Positions 56,840 through 64,000 of a stretch of 64,000 nucleotides of DNA are shown here, one piece after another (position 1 is the stretch's first letter; every line of letters begins with the position of its first letter). The stretch covers positions 1,358,900 to 1,422,899 of the forward strand of contig NZ_JANUEQ010000001.1 in the NCBI RefSeq assembly GCF_024807845.1, in the 5' to 3' direction. A model generated the notes under the pieces. The model did no database searches, was not told where the DNA came from, and worked only from the letters and a program-made list of their open reading frames with translations. This stretch comes from Klebsiella sp. BIGb0407. GTDB lineage: Bacteria > Pseudomonadota > Gammaproteobacteria > Enterobacterales > Enterobacteriaceae. Both the position numbers and the translations under genes were made by a program.

Positions 56840-58557
56840 TGCGCGCCCTGTTGCCTTATCTTGCTTTATATCGCCGTCATAAATGGCTACTGTCGATTGG
56901 TGTACTCCTTGCCATTGTGACTCTGTTAGCCAGTATTGGCCTGCTCACATTATCCGGATGGTTCTTATCTGCCTCCGCCGTAGTTGGCCTGTCCGGCGTT
57001 TATTTTAACTATATGCTACCGGCTGCGGGCGTTCGGGCCGGGGCTATCATTCGTACAGCAGGACGTTATTGTGAGCGCCTGGTCAGCCATGACGCCACTT
57101 TTCGGGTACTGGAACACTTACGTGTTACCACCTTCAGTAAGTTGATTCCTCTCTCACCTGCCGGGCTTGCGCGTTTTCGCCAGGGGGAATTGCTTAACCG
57201 TATGGTGGCAGACGTCGATACTCTGGATCACCTCTACCTGCGTGTTATTTCGCCGCTGGTAGGGGCTTTTGTCGTCATCGTCGTTGTAACGATGGGCCTG
57301 AGCATACTGGATGTCGAGCTGGCTTTGACTTTGGGTGGGATTTTATTAGCGACGTTAATTTTGCTTCCTCCGTTGTTCTATCGCGCAGGACGTCCTAGCG
57401 GCGAGAAGGTCACGGTACAGCGCGGACAGTACCGTCAGCAACTGACCGCCTGGCTTCAGGGTCATGCTGAATTAACAATTTTTGGAGCCGCTGACAGAGC
57501 GCGGGCTCAGTTGGATACGTCAGAACAACGCTGGCAGGAAGCACAGTATCACCAGGCATCGCTGAGTGCCTTGTCTCAGGCCTTGATGCTGTTGATCAGT
57601 GGTATCGCGGTGATCACCATCTTGTGGATGGCATCGGCTGGGGTAGGTTCACATGATGTTCCCGGTGCCCTGATTGCCTTATTTGTCTTCTGTTCTCTGG
57701 CTGCCTTTGAAGCCTTGGCTCCGGTCACGGGCGCGTTTCAGCACCTTGGCCAGGTGATTGCTTCTGCCTTGCGTGTCAGTCAGATTACCGAGCAAAAAGT
57801 CAGTGTTATTTTCCCTGACCAGCCACAAGAAAAACAGCCAGAGGCTGCGCTTGAAATTTGCAAGCTTAGCTTTACCTATCCAGGCCAGCCACAAGCCGTG
57901 CTGCAGGACATTAATCTGTCCATTGGTAACGGGCAGCATATTGCGATCCTCGGTAGCACCGGATGCGGTAAATCCACACTGTTGCAGCTGCTCACTCGCG
58001 CCTGGGACAGCCAGCAGGGTGAAATTACCCTGAACGGTATTCCACTCAATACTTTTGATGAAAGCACGTTACGTGCGGCTACCAGCATTGTTCCTCAACG
58101 CGTCCATCTGTTTAGCGCCACCCTACGTGATAACTTACTGCTGGCGGCGCCTCTTGCCACTGACGAACAACTTAGTGCCATTCTTGAACGTGTGGGTCTG
58201 GAAAAACTGTTACAGGATGATGGACTAAACAGCTGGCTGGGTGAAGGCGGACGTCAGTTATCCGGTGGGGAGTTACGTCGTCTGGCGATTGCCCGCGCAT
58301 TGCTGCACAATGGTCCGTTGATGCTGCTTGACGAACCTACCGAAGGTCTGGATGCCGAAACAGAGCACCAGATGCTCACGTTGCTTGAAGACGTTACCGC
58401 AGACAAAACGGTTCTGATGGTGACGCACCGTTTACGTGGGCTGAACCGTTTTGATAGCATCGTTGTGATGGATAATGGCCGTATTGTTGAACAGGGACAT
58501 CATGATGAACTGATGGCTTCTGGCGGGCGTTATTATCAGTTTCATCAACGTGTCTGA
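56839..58557 (+). CDS. cydC: Heterodimeric thiol-reductant ABC exporter subunit CydC
   Basis: A 572-residue partner of CydD. N-terminus MRALLPYLALYRRHKWLLSI, Walker A ILGSTGCGKSTLLQLLTR, signature LSGGELRRLAIARALL and Walker B LMLLDEPTEGLD. Start chosen at ATG 56839 (TGATG overlap with cydD, GGAGGAG upstream) rather than the in-frame TTG one codon earlier. Confidence 0.97.
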   Translation: MRALLPYLALYRRHKWLLSIGVLLAIVTLLASIGLLTLSGWFLSASAVVGLSGVYFNYMLPAAGVRAGAIIRTAGRYCERLVSHDATFRVLEHLRVTTFSKLIPLSPAGLARFRQGELLNRMVADVDTLDHLYLRVISPLVGAFVVIVVVTMGLSILDVELALTLGGILLATLILLPPLFYRAGRPSGEKVTVQRGQYRQQLTAWLQGHAELTIFGAADRARAQLDTSEQRWQEAQYHQASLSALSQALMLLISGIAVITILWMASAGVGSHDVPGALIALFVFCSLAAFEALAPVTGAFQHLGQVIASALRVSQITEQKVSVIFPDQPQEKQPEAALEICKLSFTYPGQPQAVLQDINLSIGNGQHIAILGSTGCGKSTLLQLLTRAWDSQQGEITLNGIPLNTFDESTLRAATSIVPQRVHLFSATLRDNLLLAAPLATDEQLSAILERVGLEKLLQDDGLNSWLGEGGRQLSGGELRRLAIARALLHNGPLMLLDEPTEGLDAETEHQMLTLLEDVTADKTVLMVTHRLRGLNRFDSIVVMDNGRIVEQGHHDELMASGGRYYQFHQRV

Positions 58558-58612
58558 CGCTGTCTGCTAGCTGGCCAGCAATACTTACTGCGGTATACGG
58601 AGCTATCAGGTT

Positions 58613-59305
58613 ATGCAGCTACTGCAACTCTCTCCAGACTCAACGGCGTTTCCTGCTCCAGAGAAAGCCTTGCGTGAGCCAAATGGCTTATTAGCCTTGG
58701 GGGGAGATCTGCATCCGGCACGTTTACTGGCAGCGTATCAGCGCGGTATTTTCCCGTGGTATTCACCGGGTGACCCTATTTTATGGTGGTCTCCTGATCC
58801 ACGAGCGGTACTTCCTCCGGAACAGTTTCATCTAAGCCGCAGTATGAAACGCTTTCATCGCCATTCCCCCTATCAGGTAACGATGAATACGGCGTTTAAT
58901 CAGGTTATTGCGGGTTGCACCGACGACCGAACGGATGGCACCTGGATAACACCGGATATTATCGCTGCATACGGGCGTTTGCATCAGCTGGGCCACGCGC
59001 ATTCTATCGAAGTCTGGCAGGACGATGAACTGGTGGGGGGGATGTATGGCGTTGCTCAGGGGGCATTGTTTTGTGCTGAATCAATGTTTAGTCGCCGTAT
59101 TAACGCTTCCAAAACGGCTTTACTTGTTTTCTGCCAGCACTTTATTCATTATGGCGGCAAATTAATTGACTGCCAGGTACTGAACGAACATACCGCGTCG
59201 CTGGGTGTCAGAGAAATTTCACGCCGCAATTATCTTGACCTGCTGGATTCACTCCGTTCAGTGCCAATTGATTCCGGTTGCTGGCATAAACAAAATCTAG
59301 CGTAA
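58613..59305 (+). CDS. aat: Leucyl/phenylalanyl-tRNA-protein transferase
   Basis: A 230-residue GNAT-fold transferase (E. coli 234) that adds Leu or Phe to N-terminal Lys or Arg, marking proteins for ClpAP by the N-degron route. [21 protein letters not shown] and [19 protein letters not shown] are hallmark motifs. Starts 55 bases after cydC. clpA is not nearby here. Confidence 0.97.
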   Translation: MQLLQLSPDSTAFPAPEKALREPNGLLALGGDLHPARLLAAYQRGIFPWYSPGDPILWWSPDPRAVLPPEQFHLSRSMKRFHRHSPYQVTMNTAFNQVIAGCTDDRTDGTWITPDIIAAYGRLHQLGHAHSIEVWQDDELVGGMYGVAQGALFCAESMFSRRINASKTALLVFCQHFIHYGGKLIDCQVLNEHTASLGVREISRRNYLDLLDSLRSVPIDSGCWHKQNLA

Positions 59306-59332
59306 TATGTTTCGGCACAATTTATTTGAGGG

Positions 59333-59341
59333 TGTTATAAT
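59333..59341 (+). promoter_or_regulatory. Putative extended -10 promoter for infA
   Basis: TGTTATAAT is an exact extended -10 (TG-n-TATAAT). It lies 246 bases before infA, just after aat. No good -35 is seen, which extended -10 promoters can tolerate. A second promoter nearer infA is likely but not assigned. Confidence 0.5.
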
Positions 59342-59586
59342 CAGCGCCGCCAAGTGAATTTTGCCTGGTGTCCCCGCTGCCTTTTAGGATGAGTAATTAA
59401 AGGGAATACCCTCGATATTTATCACCTCAAAAATTCAGTACCCCATATGATGTGGTATTTAACGGTTTGCGGGTGGCAGGCAAAATGACTTTGCTGGTGA
59501 ATTCACCAACAAGACTTTACATGATAAGAGAACTTCGGCATTATCTTGCCGGTTCAAACTATGGTAGCGATACCTCAGAGGATTAG

Positions 59587-59805
<219 letters not shown>

Positions 59806-59885
59806 TCGCATTTCCCGTCGCTTAACTTAACCGGACTCAAATATTGTTATTATAAAGTTCGGATTGTCTGTCAGTTAAGCTTCTA

Positions 59886-59922
59886 AGAATGCCGCAATAG
59901 ATAATATTGCGGCATTCTTTTT
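59886..59922 (+). terminator. Terminator of infA
   Basis: Perfect 13-base stem AGAATGCCGCAAT / ATTGCGGCATTCT with a 7-base loop, then TTTTTAA. Confidence 0.92.
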
Positions 59923-59929
59923 AACGGCT

Positions 59930-59952
59930 CAGGGGCAGAATATCTGCCCCTG
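59930..59952 (-). terminator. Hairpin after yjfF
   Basis: Perfect 10-base stem CAGGGGCAGA / TCTGCCCCTG with a 3-base loop, 41 bases past the yjfF stop; no T tract follows directly on the minus strand. Confidence 0.55.
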
Positions 59953-59992
59953 AATCATTAACTGGAAGCTATACTACTCCCTCACCTGTCAT

Positions 59993-61009
59993 TTATTCAT
60001 GGCTTTTACCTGACAAGCTCGACATCGGCGTCACACGGGTGACCGAAGCATTCTGTCGATTCTCCCAGAGAACCGTAAGCGCTCGTTGTAAGGCAATGAA
60101 AATAAATAATAAGATCCCAATGGCTATTTTAGTCCACCATGAGCTTAGCGTGCCATCGAAGTTAATATAGGTCTGAATCAAACCTTGTATAGCCACCCCA
60201 AATAGTGTCCCCAGAACGGTACCCACACCACCACTTAATAACGTACCGCCGATCACCACTGACGCAATCGCATCCAGTTCAACACCGATACCTGATAAAG
60301 CGTAACCTGCCTGGGTATAAATAGAAAAGACAATTCCGGCAAGCGTCGCCAGCCCGCTGGACAGCATATAAATTCGGATAGTGACACTGCGGGTTGATAT
60401 TCCCATCAGGCTGGCAGACGTCGCACTGCCCCCAAGGGCATAAACCTGATTACCAAACCGAGTACGATGAGCAAGAAAAATACCGATGACCACCACAGCC
60501 AGCATAATTAAAGCGAGAATACTTAAGCGTCCGCCACCAGGAATTTTCCACGCAAGCGTTGAGAGAGTGTCATAGACCGGGCTATCAATCGGGATTGATT
60601 CTTCTGACATTAAATAACTTAAACCCCGCAGGAAAAACATCCCTGCCAGAGTAATAATGAATGCCGGAATTTTAAGGGCGTCAATCAATAGCCCCATAAA
60701 CGCGCCGAACATACAGCCCATCACCAGTATCAGCGGAAAAGCAATGAACGGAGAAATACCCCATAACGTGATAGCTTTGGCTAAAAAAACGCCGGTAAAA
60801 GCAATAACTGACCCGACAGAAAGATCAATGCCGCCTGAGATAATCACAAAGGTCATGCCAACCGCAATAATCCCCAGAAACGCATTATCCGTAAGAATAT
60901 TACAAATGACACGGGTCGACGCAAAAGCAGGGAACTGTGTCAGACAATAGATATAGCCGAGAATAAATACACCTATTGTGATAATCAGCGGTAAATTACG
61001 TTTTATCAT
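59993..61009 (-). CDS. yjfF: Galactofuranose ABC transporter permease YjfF
   Basis: A 338-residue ribose/RbsC-type permease with about nine membrane helices. N-terminus MIKRNLPLIITIGVFILGY and blocks AVGMTFVIISGGIDLSVGSV and GVELDAIASVVIGGTLLSGG follow E. coli YjfF. Start ATG 61009 matches the family; the longer frame to 61078 lies within ytfT. Overlaps ytfT by 14 bases. Confidence 0.96.
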   Translation of the reverse strand: MIKRNLPLIITIGVFILGYIYCLTQFPAFASTRVICNILTDNAFLGIIAVGMTFVIISGGIDLSVGSVIAFTGVFLAKAITLWGISPFIAFPLILVMGCMFGAFMGLLIDALKIPAFIITLAGMFFLRGLSYLMSEESIPIDSPVYDTLSTLAWKIPGGGRLSILALIMLAVVVIGIFLAHRTRFGNQVYALGGSATSASLMGISTRSVTIRIYMLSSGLATLAGIVFSIYTQAGYALSGIGVELDAIASVVIGGTLLSGGVGTVLGTLFGVAIQGLIQTYINFDGTLSSWWTKIAIGILLFIFIALQRALTVLWENRQNASVTRVTPMSSLSGKSHE

Positions 61010-62015
61010 GATTGTACATTCTCTTGATGAGGGAGATAAAGCGTGGCGACTGGGCAATAAGCACACACAGAACAACAACAGCCTTCACGACCTGATTCAA
61101 CTCCGGCTGAAATCCTGAGAGCAGGATCCCGGTATTCATCCCCTGGATAATAAGAGCACCAATAACGGAGAGAAACATATTAAACCGCCCTCCCATTAAT
61201 GCCCCACCGCCGATAACAACCGCTAAGATGGCATCCAGTTCTAACCATAATCCCGCATTATTGGCATCTGCACCGCGAATATCGGCCATCACGATAATAC
61301 CGGCAATCGCCGCACAGACCCCGCTCAGCACATAGGTTAAACACACCACCGTTTGCGTACGGACACCGGCATTTTTCGCGGCCCGAATATTAATACCGGT
61401 TGCTTCGATAAACATACCCAGAGCGGTTTTACGAATAAACAGCCAGAACACAATCAAAGTGACTAACGCGATGATGACCGGGGTGGGAAATAACAAGAAG
61501 CTACCGCTTCCCAACCAAGCCAGAGACGGAGAAGTGAAGGTGACGATTTGTCCTGAGGTTATCAGCTGTGCAACACCACGTCCGGCAACCATCAGGATAA
61601 GTGTTGCCACAAATGGCTGGATCTTGAGAACAGATACCAGGATACCGTTCCATAATCCCGCCAGAACGCCCGAGCCGATGGCAGCAAGAAGAACCACTGG
61701 CAGACTATGTCCTGCCACTGTCATAGAAGCAGCCGTTGCTCCTGCGATGGCCATAATAGCGCCAACTGAAAGGTCAATTCCCCCGGTAGCAATGACCAGC
61801 GTCATACCAATTGCCAGCAAAGCAACCGGTGCTGCACGGTTAAGAATATCAATCGGGCTACCAAAAAGCCGTCCATCCTGCAAAGTAATATTAAAAAAGT
61901 GGCTTGAAACCAGGCTATCTGCGACTAACACCAATAGCAGAGCTATGACCTGTGGTGTTCCTTTGGGCCAGGTGAACCTTCCTTTTAGCGATGCGGACTG
62001 AAAAAGAGATCTCAC
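60996..62015 (-). CDS. ytfT: Galactofuranose ABC transporter permease YtfT
   Basis: A 339-residue permease (E. coli 341), partner of YjfF. IGMTLVIATGGIDLSVGAIM, FVATLILMVAGRGVAQLIT and LDAILAVVIGGGALMGGRFN are conserved. Starts 10 bases after the ytfR stop. Confidence 0.96.
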   Translation of the reverse strand: MRSLFQSASLKGRFTWPKGTPQVIALLLVLVADSLVSSHFFNITLQDGRLFGSPIDILNRAAPVALLAIGMTLVIATGGIDLSVGAIMAIAGATAASMTVAGHSLPVVLLAAIGSGVLAGLWNGILVSVLKIQPFVATLILMVAGRGVAQLITSGQIVTFTSPSLAWLGSGSFLLFPTPVIIALVTLIVFWLFIRKTALGMFIEATGINIRAAKNAGVRTQTVVCLTYVLSGVCAAIAGIIVMADIRGADANNAGLWLELDAILAVVIGGGALMGGRFNMFLSVIGALIIQGMNTGILLSGFQPELNQVVKAVVVLCVLIAQSPRFISLIKRMYNHDKT

Positions 62016-62025
62016 GTCATTCTCC

Positions 62026-63528
62026 TTATGCCGCTATGGCATTCATAATGGCCGTAACCGAAAGCTCGGCTAAAGGGATCTCGGCAATCTGTTTGAGATC
62101 TCGCATGACAATAACGCGATCGGCATAACCCACCAGCTCTTCAAGCTCTGATGAAATCACCAGCAAGGCGAGTCCGTCTGCGCAGAGGGTTTCAATCAAG
62201 CGAATAATTTCCGCGTGTGCGCCTACGTCAATTCCCCTGGTCGGCTCGTCGAGGATCAAGAATTGGGGTTTAGTCAGTAACCAGCGGGACAGTAATACTT
62301 TTTGCTGGTTCCCACCCGATAGCAGCTCTATTGGCTGATCTGCATTCGGCGTCCGGATACCCAATTGCCGAATAAACCGCTCGGAGATGGCCTGCTGTTC
62401 TTTACGTGAAATGGGTCTCAGCCAGCCACGCTGGGCTTGCAGAGCTAAAATAATATTCTCACTCACGGATGCCGCCCCAATGATGCCATCCGTTTTACGG
62501 TCTTCAGGACAGAAGCCCATACCCATACGAGAGGCAGAGGACGGTGATCGGAGACTGACAGGCTTACCTTTTATCCAGGCATTACCGCTATCGGCAGGTT
62601 TAATACCAAAAATAACTTCAGCTGTTTCTGTTCGCCCTGACCCTAACAACCCTGCCAGGCCAACGATTTCGCCCGGCCTGACTTGTAGATCGAAGGGATA
62701 AATCGTGCCTTTTTTACCAAAGTTTTTGAATTCAGCAATCGGTTTATCACTGAGCAGGGTACGTCCGGCCCGCTGTAATGCTTTGGTATCCAGCTCCTTG
62801 CCTAACATCATTTTGACCAGTTCTATCTGCGGTAATTTTTCAGTTTCGTGGCAGCCAACAAATTCTCCATTACGTAGCACCGTAATGCGATCGCTAACCT
62901 CATAAACCTGGTCCAAAAAGTGGGTAACAAAAATCAGGCTGATCCCCTGAGCACGCAGCTGGCGCATCAGAGTGAATAGCATTTCGACTTCCTGGCTATC
63001 AAGGCTGGCAGTCGGTTCATCAAGGATTAAGACTTTGGCAGAAAGATCGATTGCGCGGCAGATAGCAACAATCTGTTGCATTGCCACCGAAAAGCGGTTG
63101 AGTGGCTCGCGAACATCCAGCGAAAAGCCATAATCGGCCATCAGCTGAGTTGCCTGGGCCTCCATTTTTTTTCGGCAAATAAAGCCAAAGCGCCGTGGCT
63201 CGCGCCCAATAAAAAGATTATCTGCAATCGACATATTAGGCAGCAGATTCACTTCCTGATATACCGTGCCGATACCTAACTGCTGAGCATGTGCGGTATC
63301 ACGTGGGGAAATGACGTTACCGTCAAGCCAGATAGTTCCATGACTGGCATGATAGACCCCGGTCAATGTTTTTATCAGGGTTGATTTTCCGGCGCCATTC
63401 TCACCCAGCAAGGCCATAATTTCCCCTTTTCTCAGGCTGAAATTAACATTGCTCAGCGCTTTGACGCCGGGAAATATTTTACTGAGTCCTTCGGTACGCA
63501 GGATCTCTCCATGCTGCTCCGCAGTCAT
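62026..63528 (-). CDS. ytfR: Galactofuranose ABC transporter ATP-binding protein YtfR
   Basis: A 500-residue double ATPase of the sugar (RbsA/MglA) type, same length as E. coli. First domain: Walker A ALLGENGAGKSTLIKTL, TVYQEVNLLPNMS and VLILDEPTASLD. Second domain: a degenerate P-loop GLAGLLGSGRTETAEVIFG, LLSGGNQQKVLLSRWL and FLILDEPTRGIDVGA. Start ATG 63528 has GGAG upstream; the frame to 63612 adds unrelated residues. Confidence 0.97.
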   Translation of the reverse strand: MTAEQHGEILRTEGLSKIFPGVKALSNVNFSLRKGEIMALLGENGAGKSTLIKTLTGVYHASHGTIWLDGNVISPRDTAHAQQLGIGTVYQEVNLLPNMSIADNLFIGREPRRFGFICRKKMEAQATQLMADYGFSLDVREPLNRFSVAMQQIVAICRAIDLSAKVLILDEPTASLDSQEVEMLFTLMRQLRAQGISLIFVTHFLDQVYEVSDRITVLRNGEFVGCHETEKLPQIELVKMMLGKELDTKALQRAGRTLLSDKPIAEFKNFGKKGTIYPFDLQVRPGEIVGLAGLLGSGRTETAEVIFGIKPADSGNAWIKGKPVSLRSPSSASRMGMGFCPEDRKTDGIIGAASVSENIILALQAQRGWLRPISRKEQQAISERFIRQLGIRTPNADQPIELLSGGNQQKVLLSRWLLTKPQFLILDEPTRGIDVGAHAEIIRLIETLCADGLALLVISSELEELVGYADRVIVMRDLKQIAEIPLAELSVTAIMNAIAA

Positions 63529-63548
63529 ATTACTCTCCTCGCTACAGC

Positions 63549-63572
63549 CAGCCCTCTTATAAAAGAGGGCTG
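63549..63572 (-). promoter_or_regulatory. Hairpin in the ytfQ-ytfR gap
   Basis: Perfect 10-base stem CAGCCCTCTT / AAGAGGGCTG with a 4-base loop, just ahead of ytfR in a 194-base intercistronic gap. Such a structure may protect the binding-protein mRNA or limit readthrough so the binding protein outnumbers the ATPase. Confidence 0.6.
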
Positions 63573-63722
63573 TACCGTCACACTTCATGCCACCCGGGGA
63601 TATTTCAACCATGCTTCAAGTTGCTTGGGCGTTGATTTCAACATCCTGTAAAGTCATCCTTTATCATCAATTAAATAAAATCAGCTTCTACAAGCAACTC
63701 GAATTCTTCAGGAGATATATAC

Positions 63723-64000
63723 TTAATATCCCATATTTTTCTTTTTCTCTAACTCTGCTGCTGCGGTATCAGGCAAATAGAGAATTGATTCTGTAATAAT
63801 AACTTTTTCAGGTGTCACGCCGTCTTTTTTAAATTTCTCCAGCGCATCAAAAGCCGGGCCAGCCATATTAGGTGTCAACTCAACACTGGCGTTTGCATCT
63901 TTATCAAGCATTGCTTTATAAATATCAGGAACACCATCTATTGAACCGGTAAGAATATCACTTCCTGGTTTCAGACCAGCCTCTTTGATTGCCTGAATAG
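63723..64000 (-). CDS. ytfQ: Galactofuranose-binding protein YtfQ (partial, C-terminal end)
   Basis: The last 91 or so codons of a periplasmic sugar-binding protein, cut by the right edge. It reads AIKEAGLKPGSDILTGSIDG, then NASVELTPNMAGPAFDALEK, ending AAELEKKKNMGY, which follows the E. coli YtfQ C-terminus. First gene of ytfQ-ytfR-ytfT-yjfF, which imports galactofuranose. Confidence 0.95.
   Translation of the reverse strand, partial: IQAIKEAGLKPGSDILTGSIDGVPDIYKAMLDKDANASVELTPNMAGPAFDALEKFKKDGVTPEKVIITESILYLPDTAAAELEKKKNMGY

Noticed and set aside
59806-59992. Search for a tRNA-Ser (serW) after infA
   Set aside because: Only two hairpins are present; no cloverleaf or terminal CCA could be drawn.

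Overview
The window is chromosomal DNA of an enterobacterium (order Enterobacterales, related to Escherichia, Erwinia and Pantoea but not E. coli). Long stretches keep E. coli gene order with near full-length identity: elyC-cmoM-mukFEB, kdsB-ycaR-ycaQ-lpxK-msbA-comEC-ihfB-rpsA-cmk-aroA-serC, ycaO, focA-pflB-pflA, ycaD, serS-rarA-lolA-ftsK-lrp, and trxB-cydD-cydC-aat-infA. Genus cannot be fixed from sequence reading alone.

Layout. 1-2.5 kb: a BMP-family (nucleoside-type) ABC importer, cut by the window edge, divergent from an isochorismatase-fold cysteine hydrolase; the shared intergenic region holds two copies of a palindromic operator-like site. 2.5-10.7 kb: the MukBEF condensin operon with cmoM, and divergent elyC. 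10.7-17.4 kb: an AT-rich accessory block inserted between elyC and kdsB. It has a hybrid histidine kinase, a cysteine-free molybdopterin-oxidoreductase-fold periplasmic protein, an HTH response regulator, an unrecognised protein, a glycosyltransferase broken by several frameshifts, and an Rpn-family nuclease. 17.5-30.6 kb: the core minus-strand run kdsB to serC (KDO activation, lipid A export and phosphorylation, ribosomal protein S1, IHF-beta, shikimate and serine synthesis).

31-32.7 kb: ycaO. 32.8-39.3 kb: an inserted catabolic locus between ycaO and focA: a LacI-type regulator, two matching operators, a periplasmic binding protein, a fused ABC permease, an ABC ATPase and an inositol-monophosphatase-family phosphatase. 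This looks like an AfuABC-type importer of a phosphorylated compound coupled to a phosphatase. 39.7-44 kb: focA-pflB-pflA for anaerobic formate metabolism, with an FNR-box-like site upstream. 44-53.5 kb: ycaD, serS, rarA, lolA, ftsK and lrp. 54-59.8 kb: trxB, cydDC, aat, infA. 60-64 kb: the ytfQ-ytfR-ytfT-yjfF galactofuranose ABC importer, lying directly beside infA where E. coli has serW and clpA.

No CRISPR array, rRNA, tRNA, IS element or prophage was recognised. The least explained material is the 10.7-17.4 kb block and the 32.8-39.3 kb transporter-phosphatase locus.
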